Shown: piece after piece, positions 10,820 to 18,218 of the stretch
Position numbering within the stretch: position 1 is the first letter of the stretch
How the letters are laid out: each line of letters begins with the position of its first letter
NCBI RefSeq assembly: GCF_009821115.1
Contig: NZ_VYTY01000007.1
Location: 172,957 to 236,956 of the forward strand
Reading direction: 5' to 3'
Origin: Nitrincola alkalisediminis
GTDB taxonomy: Bacteria > Pseudomonadota > Gammaproteobacteria > Pseudomonadales > Balneatricaceae
DNA length: 64,000 nt
Notes under the pieces: model-generated
Databases searched by the model: none
Told to the model about the DNA's origin: nothing
Seen by the model: the letters and a program-made list of their open reading frames with translations, nothing else
Position numbers and translations under genes: made by a program

Positions 10820-11671
10820 TTGAGTCCTCTTGCCATGGGTGCAGCATTAATTGTTGCATCCGAAATTTTTCTGGTCACCAGTGGTATTTTCGTTCGTCAG
10901 CTGGGCGACGGTTTGCCGCTGGAAGTCGTTGTCTTAATGCGCAACTTGCTGGGCTTGATCTGGCTAATGCCCTGGATTTTGCGAAGAGGGCGAAAAGAAC
11001 TGCCAACCTCGCGTTTGCATTTGCATTTTATGCGCTCACTGATTGGGGTGAGCGCGATGACATGCCTGTTTTACGCTTGGACGCATTTGCCCTTAGCACA
11101 GGCCGCTATGCTGAAGCAAATGGCACCCTTTTTTGTGCCGATTATTGCGTTGTGGTGGCTTAAAGAGTCAATTGATCCAGCCCTAAAATGGGCGATTATC
11201 GTCGGATTTGCAGGGGTTGGATTTATCCTTCAGCCTGATGAAGGGGTGATTAACCATGCTGTGTTGGTGGGGCTGCTTGCGGCGGTACTTGGTGCGATGG
11301 CCAAGGTATCGGTTAGAACCATGCGCAGCAGCGAATCGCCACAGAAAATTGTGTTTTACTTTGCTTTTTTCGGAAGCCTGTTAGCGGCAGTACCAGCTGC
11401 ATTGAACTGGGTCACGCCAACACCGGTTCAGTGGATGTGGTTGGTGGGTTTGGCGGCAAGCTCTACGATTGCACAACTCTTGCTGAGCAGAGCCTATGGC
11501 ATGGCTCCGGCCGGACAATTAGGCCCTTTTACCTATTCATCTGTGATTTTTGCAGCATTGATGGGTTGGTTATTATGGGGAGAGCAACTCAATATCTACA
11601 CCTTTGCGGGCATTACTCTGGTGTGTATAGCTGGGTTTATGACCTTGCGGAAAGGGCGTCCCGCCTCATAA
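10820..11671 (+). CDS. DMT-superfamily (EamA) transporter
   Basis: 283 residues with about ten hydrophobic helices in two repeated halves, the EamA arrangement. Recognisable segments are IFVRQLGDGLPLEVVVLMRNLLG in the first half, the conserved LPLAQAAMLKQMAPFFVPIIA before the midpoint, and GPFTYSSVIFAALMGWLLWGE at the end. The TTG at 10820 is preferred because GGAAG lies 5-9 bases upstream; an ATG at 10835 is the alternative. Members export amino acids, nucleosides or other metabolites; the substrate here cannot be told. It follows the M16 peptidase by 15 bases on the same strand. Confidence 0.85.
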   Translation: MSPLAMGAALIVASEIFLVTSGIFVRQLGDGLPLEVVVLMRNLLGLIWLMPWILRRGRKELPTSRLHLHFMRSLIGVSAMTCLFYAWTHLPLAQAAMLKQMAPFFVPIIALWWLKESIDPALKWAIIVGFAGVGFILQPDEGVINHAVLVGLLAAVLGAMAKVSVRTMRSSESPQKIVFYFAFFGSLLAAVPAALNWVTPTPVQWMWLVGLAASSTIAQLLLSRAYGMAPAGQLGPFTYSSVIFAALMGWLLWGEQLNIYTFAGITLVCIAGFMTLRKGRPAS

Positions 11672-11682
11672 GAGGGGACGCC
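11655..11682. terminator. Hairpin between convergent DMT and tpm genes
   Basis: An 8-bp stem GGCGTCCC (11655-11662) and GGGACGCC (11675-11682), partly inside the end of the transporter gene. It lacks a clear T tract on either strand, so its action as a terminator is only suggested by its position between convergent stops. Confidence 0.4.
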
Positions 11683-11691
11683 GTTATGTTA

Positions 11692-12327
11692 TCAGCGACG
11701 GGTCAGTGAATAGACTTTCTCGGTCACGTATCGCTCTTTTACCCATGCGCGATCAAAGGCGCCTTTCAGCTGAATATCAAAGTGCTCGGCAAAGAGTTGA
11801 TGAACTTCGGCCTCATTGACGGAAAAGGGTGGGCCTTTTAACACTCCGTCCTTGTACTCCATTGCGATTAACATAATATGCGCGCCGGGTTTGAGGAGTT
11901 GGCTCATGTGGTTTGCATACTTCACTCGCATCTCTGGAGGGAAAGCAATGAGGGCCGCACGGTCGTACACGGCATTAATTCCGTCAAGATCTTCTGCTTG
12001 TAGATGAAAAAAATCACCCGCTAAAAGTCTTAAGCGATCCGCTTTAAACTCCACAAAGCGCTCTGTGCGTTCTTTGGCAGGCACAATGTCATTTTCAAAA
12101 AAGAATGCATCTAAGGCAACCTCGAATAACTCGATTCCTAATACATCGTGTCCTTGCTCGCGCAACCATAGCATGTCTAAGCTTTTGCCACACAAGGGCA
12201 CAAACACTGGCGCATTGTCCGATAGGCCGAGTTCATTCCAGTGTTGGCTTAAATAGGTGTTAATTTCGGTTTGATGAAAGCCTATCTGGTTTAGCTCCCA
12301 GCGGTCTTTCCAAAACTGATGCTCCAA
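11692..12327 (-). CDS. tpm: Thiopurine S-methyltransferase (TPMT family)
   Basis: 211 residues matching bacterial Tpm. The N-terminus has FWKDRWELNQIGFHQTEIN, the SAM-binding region has VFVPLCGKSLDMLWL and GHDVLGIELFEVALDAFF, and a later segment is YDRAALIAFPPEMR. The enzyme transfers methyl from SAM to aromatic thiols; in bacteria it also methylates selenium and tellurium oxyanions, which gives resistance. The start codon is TTG with a strong AAGGAG site 8 bases upstream. It lies downstream of the LysR gene on the same strand with a 66-base gap. Confidence 0.93.
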   Translation of the reverse strand: MEHQFWKDRWELNQIGFHQTEINTYLSQHWNELGLSDNAPVFVPLCGKSLDMLWLREQGHDVLGIELFEVALDAFFFENDIVPAKERTERFVEFKADRLRLLAGDFFHLQAEDLDGINAVYDRAALIAFPPEMRVKYANHMSQLLKPGAHIMLIAMEYKDGVLKGPPFSVNEAEVHQLFAEHFDIQLKGAFDRAWVKERYVTEKVYSLTRR

Positions 12328-12393
12328 GTCTAGACTCCTTTTTATTATCGATTGTTAATATAGCAGCTATCATAGCCTAGTTTTGGATGAGAT

Positions 12394-13296
12394 TCAGGTC
12401 TTTAGCTTTTTCCATAAGGCATTCACGATGGGTTTGTTCACTAAGGTGCAGCGATAAAGGCGTACCTCCAGCGGTGTTTGCCATTCTTCACCTTCGCACG
12501 CAACCAAACGTCCCTCCGCCAGTTCACGTTCTATGCAGAGCTTTGGCATCCAGGCAATGCCATGCCCTTGCAAGGCCATGCCTTTCAAGCCTTCGGCCAT
12601 CGCTGTTTCGTACACTGTTTTTAAGCGTAAACGAATCGGGTGATGTTTGAGCAGCAGTCGCACTGTTCTGCCTAAAAATGCACCTGATGTATAGGACAGA
12701 AAAGGAATCGGTTCATCAGAAGGGCTGTTTAGGCTATACATTGGCTGTCCGTCGAGATCGGGTTTGCACACGGGGATCATGGACGTATCGAGTAGATGTA
12801 TCGATGGAAAGATGACGGGGTCTAATTGCAAGGTTGCATAGGAATCATAGTAGACCTGCATCATATCGCATTGACCATCCCGCAGGGCATGCACTGCATC
12901 TTCAACGTTCATTGCGACTAAGCGAATAGAAATTTCATCCGTCAGCTTGCCTAGTGAGTTCAACCAGTCGGGGAAAAACGTGAAGGCAAGTGAGTGGGCC
13001 GCTGCAACCTCTAGGATATCCTGCTGATGTGGGGAAAGGCCTCGAAGTCGGGTGATAGTTTCGTGCAATTGACTGACGATGCTGCGCGCGCTGATTAAAA
13101 ATAACTGCCCCTCAGCCGTCAAATTAATCGGGGTTCGGGTGCGATCCACCAGTTGCACACCCACAGCCTCTTCTAATGATTTGATTCGACGACTAAACGC
13201 CGGTTGCGTTACATGGCGCTTTTCCGCGGCTTTAGAAAAGCTTTGTGTCGACGCCAAGGCTAAAAAATCTTCAAGCCAGCGTGTTTCAAAATCCAT
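12394..13296 (-). CDS. LysR-family transcriptional regulator, HypT/YjiE-like
   Basis: 300 residues. The N-terminal winged helix reads FSKAAEKRHVTQPAFSRRIKSLEEAVGVQLVDR split over residues ~20-52, followed by the LysR effector domain. The overall pattern (short N-terminus with the ETRWLEDFLAL start, AAAHSLAFTFFP at the domain border, GIAWMPKLCIERELAEGRLV near the end) resembles E. coli HypT (YjiE), the hypochlorite-responsive regulator. That assignment is by recalled similarity, and the oxidant response is not shown by the sequence. It is divergent from aspA; a perfect inverted repeat lies 14 bases upstream of its start, so autoregulation and control of aspA are plausible. Confidence 0.88.
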   Translation of the reverse strand: MDFETRWLEDFLALASTQSFSKAAEKRHVTQPAFSRRIKSLEEAVGVQLVDRTRTPINLTAEGQLFLISARSIVSQLHETITRLRGLSPHQQDILEVAAAHSLAFTFFPDWLNSLGKLTDEISIRLVAMNVEDAVHALRDGQCDMMQVYYDSYATLQLDPVIFPSIHLLDTSMIPVCKPDLDGQPMYSLNSPSDEPIPFLSYTSGAFLGRTVRLLLKHHPIRLRLKTVYETAMAEGLKGMALQGHGIAWMPKLCIERELAEGRLVACEGEEWQTPLEVRLYRCTLVNKPIVNALWKKLKT

Positions 13297-13310
13297 AGCT
13301 TAGGCTCCAC

Positions 13311-13331
13311 ATTATGCATTTATTGCATAAT
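13311..13331. promoter_or_regulatory. Candidate LysR operator, perfect inverted repeat
   Basis: ATTATGCA (13311-13318) and TGCATAAT (13324-13331) form a perfect 8-bp inverted repeat with a 5-base AT spacer. It contains the T-N11-A pattern of LysR-type boxes and lies 14 bases upstream of the LysR start codon, within the lysR-aspA divergent region. Its right arm (CATAAT) could double as a -10 element. Confidence 0.6.
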
Positions 13332-13431
13332 ATATCTGATAATAGCATTGGATTGTAGTGCTGTAATTGTACGAAAATGCGCATGCAGTCAGTTGTCGCA
13401 CTGATTTATACCATCCATATTGAGAGCCATC

Positions 13432-14874
13432 ATGATTATAGATATTCCGCGTCAGGACGAAATTCTTCAAAAACCACACCGTATTGAAAAAGATTTGTTG
13501 GGCTATTTGGCAGTTCCAGAAGAAGCGTACTATGGGGTTCAGACGCAACGCGCATTAGAGAATTTTGTGCTTACGGGTGTTCCTTTAGCGCATTTTCCAA
13601 AGTTGATTGTAGGCTTGGCAATGGTTAAAAAAGCCGCTGCGTCCGCTAACTTTGACACAGGCCATTTGGAAGCTAAACATTTAGAGGCTATCCATTATGC
13701 GTGCGACTGCCTGATCAATGGTCAATATCATGACCAGTTTGTTGTTGATATGATTCAGGGTGGTGCGGGCACATCAACCAATATGAATGCGAACGAAGTT
13801 ATTGCCAATATTGGTCTGGAATACCTTGGCTATGCAAAAGGTGCATATGAGCATTTGCACCCGAACAATCATGTCAATATGTCTCAATCAACCAATGATG
13901 CTTACCCAACGGCTATCCGCGTTGGCTTGCAGTTATCGCACGCCGAGTTGGTCGACAGTTTGGCTCTGTTGCAAGGCGCCTTTGCGAGCAAGCGTGACGA
14001 GTTTCATGACGTTATTAAAATGGGGCGTACTCAGTTGCAAGACGCAGTGCCCATGACATTGGGGCAAGAGTTTGGTGCGTATGCTACCACCTTGGGGGAA
14101 GATATTGAACGCATCGCTGGCATGTATGATTTGCTGCGTGAAGTAAACCTGGGAGGAACGGCGATTGGTACGGGCATCAACGCTGATCCTCAATACGCCA
14201 ACTTAGCCGTCGCGCACTTGTCCAATGTGTGTGGACACCCTATGCGCTTGGCTGCAGATTTAATTGAAGCGACATCTGACATGGGTGCATTTGTTTTGTT
14301 CTCTGGGATGACGAAGCGCTTGGCGATCAAGCTTTCAAAAATCTGCAACGACCTTCGTTTGTTGTCCAGTGGACCAAGAACGGGCTTTAACGAAATCAAC
14401 CTGCCAGCACAACAGCCAGGCTCGTCGATCATGCCAGGCAAGGTAAACCCTGTAATACCTGAAGCTGTTAACCAAGTTGCGTATCAGGTTGTGGGCAATG
14501 ATATGGCCATCACCATGGCGGCTGAAAACGGCCAATTGCAGTTGAACGTAATGGAGCCATTGATCGCCTATAAGATTTTAGAGTCTATGCGCTTGCTGCG
14601 ACGTGCGATGGATATGCTTCGTGAACGTTGTGTTGTTGGCATTACCGCGAATCGTGAGCGTTGCCTTGAGCTGGTTAACCAGTCCATTGGCTTGATTACC
14701 GCACTAAACCCTTACATCGGTTATGACAACGCCACGCGCATTGCACGTACAGCGCTTGAAACTGGCAAGGGTGTTCTGGAGCTGGTAAGAGAGGAAGGCT
14801 TGATTGACGATGCGCTTTTACAAGAGATTCTTAAGCCTGAGAATATGGTTAATCCAAGACCTATAGTGATCTGA
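13432..14874 (+). CDS. aspA: Aspartate ammonia-lyase (aspartase)
   Basis: The ATG at 13432 (MIIDIPRQDEILQ) is chosen over an upstream TTG at 13420 because GAGAG lies a good distance ahead of it. The product is 480 residues. It carries the fumarase/aspartase signature GSSIMPGKVNPVIPE, the early YYGVQTQRALENF segment, and MGRTQLQDAVPMTLGQEF. It converts L-aspartate to fumarate and ammonia, feeding the TCA cycle. Fumarase class II is the other possibility, but YYGVQTQRALENF and the GGAGTSTNMNANEVIAN pattern favour aspartase. It is divergent from the HypT-like LysR gene, which probably regulates it. Confidence 0.94.
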   Translation: MIIDIPRQDEILQKPHRIEKDLLGYLAVPEEAYYGVQTQRALENFVLTGVPLAHFPKLIVGLAMVKKAAASANFDTGHLEAKHLEAIHYACDCLINGQYHDQFVVDMIQGGAGTSTNMNANEVIANIGLEYLGYAKGAYEHLHPNNHVNMSQSTNDAYPTAIRVGLQLSHAELVDSLALLQGAFASKRDEFHDVIKMGRTQLQDAVPMTLGQEFGAYATTLGEDIERIAGMYDLLREVNLGGTAIGTGINADPQYANLAVAHLSNVCGHPMRLAADLIEATSDMGAFVLFSGMTKRLAIKLSKICNDLRLLSSGPRTGFNEINLPAQQPGSSIMPGKVNPVIPEAVNQVAYQVVGNDMAITMAAENGQLQLNVMEPLIAYKILESMRLLRRAMDMLRERCVVGITANRERCLELVNQSIGLITALNPYIGYDNATRIARTALETGKGVLELVREEGLIDDALLQEILKPENMVNPRPIVI

Positions 14875-14922
14875 ATTCACGTGTAATGCTTTTGGTTGAA
14901 ACTGCAGCCTTCAACGAAAAGT

Positions 14923-14954
14923 CCCCTATTAGCCGAGCATCAGGCTAATAGGGG
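14923..14954. terminator. Strong hairpin between convergent aspA and chemoreceptor genes
   Basis: A perfect 12-bp stem (CCCCTATTAGCC at 14923-14934 and GGCTAATAGGGG at 14943-14954) with an 8-base loop. On the minus strand it is followed by ACTTTTC, a short T run. It sits between two convergent stop codons and probably ends both transcripts. Confidence 0.75.
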
Positions 14955-14961
14955 GAGTGCA

Positions 14962-16521
14962 TCAGTGTTTTTGTTTAAACCGATTCACCAGTTCATGAAG
15001 TTGTTCGGCTACTTTCCTTGAGTGTTTGATGCTATCAGCACTACTTTCAGTCCTCGATAAGCTCCGATCAGCTAAAGTATTGATATTCTCAACCTGCCCA
15101 TTGACCTCCTGAGATACAATGGCTTGTTGTTCAACTGCAGAGGCCATTTGTTCAGCCATGTTAGAGATTTGATTAACCGATTCGGCTATTTCATTTAGCA
15201 TTCCCTCTGTTTCAACAACGCGTTGCAATCCTTCCTCAGCCTTTTCAACACCGAGGTTTGCAATTTGCACTGAGTGATTCGTGTTTGTTAAGAGCTCATC
15301 GATTATCATTCTGATGCTTTGTGCAGACTCTCGTGTATTGGTAGCTAATACGCGAACTTCATCTGCGACAACAGAAAACCCTCTGCCATGGTCTCCAGCT
15401 CTAGCAGCTTCTATCGCTGCATTAAGGGCCAAGAGATTGGTTTGATCCGATATTTTTTCAATGGTTTCAGCAGCAGCCGCAATTTTATGACTCTGCACTG
15501 ATAGGGTGTCGACGGCTTGCCCAATTGAAGTGACTGTATTTTTTAGATCTACTATTGAATTTCGAGTAATTTGTGAAGACTGACTTCCATCCATGGCAAG
15601 TTGCTGAGCACTGGTTGCGCAACTTGCAGTGCTTTGTACCTTTTCAGAAATTTCATTAATGGCCAATGACATTTCATGCATTGAGGTGGCCACAATCGAA
15701 ATCTGCTCAGATTGTGTTTTGATTTCTTGATACGCTGTCTCGGATAGATTAAGACCCACATTTGTTTGTTGCGAGACCTCACTTGATGCGTCTTGTATCC
15801 GGACTAAAACTGCATCAAGATGGGCTTTAAGACTCATGACGCCAACCAACGCTAAACCAATAGAGCCATGCTTGTCTGTATATGTTTCAGCTGCGAGAGG
15901 GTGCATAAAGAATCCGCTAAGCTCTTCCTTAATCAATTTAAGGTCTCGGGAGAACTGCAGATACTGCAATCCGCCAAACGCCAAGACAGCTATTGATAGC
16001 CACAATGAGCTCGCCAAAAGGGTGTGATAACGTCCTAATAGAAAGGCGGGGAGTATTAGCACGCTTGCAAATATAAAATGGACTAAATACTTGGGTATCG
16101 ATATTCTTTTTTTGTTCTGCTTGAGACGCTTATAGAGTTTTTCAGCTCTTGCAACATCACTGGCCGAAGGCGATGAACGAACGGACTCATAACCAACAAT
16201 CTCACCATTTTCGGTAATGGGTGTTACATATGCGCTGACCCAGTAATGATCCCCATTTTTACACCTGTTTTTTACAATACCCATCCAAGGGCGTCCAGAT
16301 TTCAGATGTGACCACATGATGTTGAATGCCTCTTCAGGCATGTCAGGATGTCGAACAATATTATGATTCTTGCCAATAAGTTCCGAGCGGGAGTAACCGC
16401 TGATCTTTTCGAAGGCATCATTACAATGTGTGATGACCCCTTTCAAGTCAGTTGAAGAAATGAGTTTGTCAGAGGAGTCAAATTTTTGTTCTTTCTGTGT
16501 AACTGGGCCATTGTCTTTCAT
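14962..16521 (-). CDS. PAS-containing methyl-accepting chemotaxis protein, Aer-like
   Basis: 519 residues. A single PAS domain lies at about residues 15-125 ([24 protein letters not shown], then [13 protein letters not shown] and a [16 protein letters not shown] strand) and matches the Aer group that binds FAD. One or two hydrophobic stretches follow at about 145-195 with no periplasmic domain. The C-terminal signalling domain has the highly conserved hairpin tip [20 protein letters not shown] in mid-domain. It probably senses redox or oxygen from inside the cell and signals to CheA/CheW. No che genes are in the window, so it acts in trans. Confidence 0.92.
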   Translation of the reverse strand: MKDNGPVTQKEQKFDSSDKLISSTDLKGVITHCNDAFEKISGYSRSELIGKNHNIVRHPDMPEEAFNIMWSHLKSGRPWMGIVKNRCKNGDHYWVSAYVTPITENGEIVGYESVRSSPSASDVARAEKLYKRLKQNKKRISIPKYLVHFIFASVLILPAFLLGRYHTLLASSLWLSIAVLAFGGLQYLQFSRDLKLIKEELSGFFMHPLAAETYTDKHGSIGLALVGVMSLKAHLDAVLVRIQDASSEVSQQTNVGLNLSETAYQEIKTQSEQISIVATSMHEMSLAINEISEKVQSTASCATSAQQLAMDGSQSSQITRNSIVDLKNTVTSIGQAVDTLSVQSHKIAAAAETIEKISDQTNLLALNAAIEAARAGDHGRGFSVVADEVRVLATNTRESAQSIRMIIDELLTNTNHSVQIANLGVEKAEEGLQRVVETEGMLNEIAESVNQISNMAEQMASAVEQQAIVSQEVNGQVENINTLADRSLSRTESSADSIKHSRKVAEQLHELVNRFKQKH

Positions 16522-16961
16522 GCTGTCTATGCGAGAGCCTATTCTATAAGATGGTGCATTCCCAACCTATTCGGATCTCGCTCCTCCTTTTTGCTTCGAT
16601 CATATTAGTAACTCATTATATAAAAATAGTATATCAGAGTGAATTTGGAAAATCTGGAAATAGATACAAAGTAACAAGATACCTTTCAAAACTAACACTT
16701 GAGCAGGTTGCTAAAGCCGACTCCACTCAATTTATCGATAATAACGTTGTAGATGTGTGTACTAGTCAACTTATCAACGGACACATTTTTTAGCTCATTT
16801 TCATAATCCACAGGCCTTTTTTGCCGTTGGCAGTGTGTAACCTTTCCAGATTATAATAGTACATATATTCAGTGAGACCTTTTCCCGTATGCTCATGGTT
16901 TGGCTGTGGGATTTTAAAGAGCTGGTGCAGAATAAGACTATCCCAGCCAGCGGAGCTTTTA
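16522..16961. other. 440-base intergenic region, no supported gene
   Basis: It separates the divergent chemoreceptor and VOC genes. It holds a TTGGCA/TATAAT promoter at 16827-16857 facing right. An 80-codon open frame from 16551 has no ribosome site and starts at the chemoreceptor leader, so it is not called. The middle is AT-rich (16600-16790) and may be a remnant of older sequence. Confidence 0.4.
16827..16857 (+). promoter_or_regulatory. Sigma-70 type promoter of the VOC gene
   Basis: TTGGCA at 16827-16832, a 19-base spacer and a perfect TATAAT at 16852-16857. It is 104 bases upstream of the VOC start. The spacer is longer than ideal. Confidence 0.5.
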
Positions 16962-17357
16962 ATGAAGATCAGCCACCTCGATCATTTAGTACTCACGGTT
17001 GCCGACATTCCAACAACGGTCAGTTTTTATGAAAAAGTGTTGGGTATGAAAGCTGTTAGCTTTGGGGAAGGACGAGTTGCCCTAAAGTTTGGAAATCAGA
17101 AGATCAACCTTCATCAGCTCGGCAATGAGTTTGAACCTAAAGCACAAAATGTTAGAACGGGAAGTGCCGACCTGTGCTTCATTACTGACACCGAGTTTTT
17201 TGAAGCAATGGAGCATGTAAGGAATCAAGGTGTGACGATCACGGAGGGGCCTGTAAAGCGTACAGGTGCGAAAGGTTCAATCACGTCATTTTATTTCAGA
17301 GATCCCGATGGAAATCTTATTGAGGTCTCAACCTACTCGAACATACAAGACCTATAA
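16962..17357 (+). CDS. VOC family (glyoxalase/dioxygenase fold) protein
   Basis: The open frame begins at 16872, but the ATG at 16962 (MKISHLDHLVL) has GGAG 6-10 bases upstream and fits the family start, giving 131 residues. The fold is two beta-alpha-beta-beta-beta modules: LDHLVLTVADIPTTVSFYEKVLG near the N-terminus and FYFRDPDGNLIEVSTY near the C-terminus. Likely metal ligands are His7, His near residue 48 (INLHQ) and the glutamate in NLIEVS. Members include glyoxalase I, fosfomycin and bleomycin resistance proteins and ring-cleavage dioxygenases; the substrate cannot be deduced. It forms a small accessory patch with the acetyltransferase gene that follows. Confidence 0.85.
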   Translation: MKISHLDHLVLTVADIPTTVSFYEKVLGMKAVSFGEGRVALKFGNQKINLHQLGNEFEPKAQNVRTGSADLCFITDTEFFEAMEHVRNQGVTITEGPVKRTGAKGSITSFYFRDPDGNLIEVSTYSNIQDL

Positions 17358-17446
17358 GTATAGGTGCCGTTAAATCGTCAGCAACATGACGAGCATAAGA
17401 TGTTTACAAGCCTTTGCGGCCGTAGTTTACATAAGGATCATGATGA

Positions 17447-17950
17447 ATGATGGTTACAGAAACAGAAAGAGTGCTGATTAGAGAGCTTGAAAACAGTGAT
17501 ACGCCAGCGCTCAGCAAGATACTTGGTGATCCATCAGTGATGGAGTTCTCGAGCAAGGGTGTATTGACAGAAGCGGATACTGCAAAGTTCATCGAAGGCT
17601 GTCGAAGTTCATATCAAGAGCAGGGGTATGGCCAGTGGGCCTTAATCGATAAGCAATCGGGGGCTCTTATTGGATTCTGTGGTTTAAGTAATGCAACTGT
17701 GGATGGGGGCGAAGTAGTGGAAGTCGCATACCGCCTCGCTCAGGCCGAATGGGGTAAGGGCTTAGCTTCGGAAGCTGCGAGAAAGGTTCTTGAGTACGGC
17801 TTCGCTAAATGTAATGTCGAGTCAATCGTGGGAATCGTCTCACTTCGTCACGTTGCATCTATCAGAGTGCTTGAGAAGATCGGATTTCAAGCATTTTCTG
17901 AAACGCAATATGGCGGATGGGATGTGCGTGTGTATCGGATGGCCTTTTAA
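17447..17950 (+). CDS. GNAT family N-acetyltransferase (RimJ/RimL-like)
   Basis: 167 residues with the GNAT fold. The start TERVLIRELENSDTPAL is typical of the RimJ/RimL group. The acetyl-CoA site is seen as AEWGKGLASEAARKVLEYGF (residues ~104-123), followed by IVSLRHVASIRVLEKIGF, the usual motif B. Members acetylate ribosomal-protein N-termini, antibiotics or small amines; the substrate is unknown. Two adjacent ATG codons (17447, 17450) are possible starts, with AAGGA upstream. The next small gene begins directly after its stop (TAAATG), which suggests coupling. Confidence 0.88.
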   Translation: MMVTETERVLIRELENSDTPALSKILGDPSVMEFSSKGVLTEADTAKFIEGCRSSYQEQGYGQWALIDKQSGALIGFCGLSNATVDGGEVVEVAYRLAQAEWGKGLASEAARKVLEYGFAKCNVESIVGIVSLRHVASIRVLEKIGFQAFSETQYGGWDVRVYRMAF

Positions 17951-18152
17951 ATGAGAAGCGCGCTCAGGTCCAAAATTGTCGAAATCTGCAACAAAAAGAT
18001 AGCGTCTAAAGGCGATTCGGTAGGTGTCTCTTTCTATGCATTCTTTGCCAATAAGAATGTTGATCCGGAGCTGTTAATGGAGGCTGCGACTTGGTGGATT
18101 CAGACGCACGAGCTCGATCAAAATTAAAGGGATGTTAGAGCGTGGGCTTTGA
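17951..18152 (+). pseudogene. Small conserved protein gene, frameshifted near its 3' end (DUF6500-like)
   Basis: An ATG directly after the acetyltransferase stop opens a 58-codon frame (17951-18127) reading MRSALRSKIVEICNKKI, then GVSFYAFFANKNVDPELLMEAA, split by a short loop, and WWIQTHELDQN. I recall this pattern from the DUF6500 family of ~70-residue proteins, which continue after THKLDH with an EKAVKIK-type helix and a short hydrophobic end. Here the frame stops at 18125, but the adjacent frame reads KIKGMLERGL and then TGA at 18150-18152. The expected C-terminus is therefore present but shifted, as if about 13-14 bases were lost near 18119. The family link is from memory; the split is read directly. 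Function is unknown. Confidence 0.55.
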
Positions 18153-18174
18153 TTATAGATATATTGACAGAATC

Positions 18175-18212
18175 GGCTCCCAGAATCCTTAAACAAACGG
18201 ATCCGAGGAGCC
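18175..18212 (-). terminator. Possible metH terminator hairpin
   Basis: GGCTCC (18175-18180) pairs with GGAGCC (18207-18212), and an inner ATCC/GGAT pair (18185-18188 and 18199-18202) adds to the stem. It lies just after the metH stop on the minus strand. There is no T run, so the call is weak. Confidence 0.35.
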
Positions 18213-18218
18213 TCATCA

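Noticed and set aside
12328..12393. Terminator between the LysR gene and tpm
   Set aside because: Only weak, short pairings are present, so no call was made.
16551..16793. 80-codon open frame in the chemoreceptor-VOC gap
   Set aside because: No ribosome site, odd composition, and its first third lies in the chemoreceptor leader. Kept as intergenic.
16962..18152. VOC, GNAT and small-protein genes as integron gene cassettes
   Set aside because: The gene types fit cassettes, but no attC-like paired core sites (GTTRRRY/RYYYAAC) were found between them and no integrase is present.
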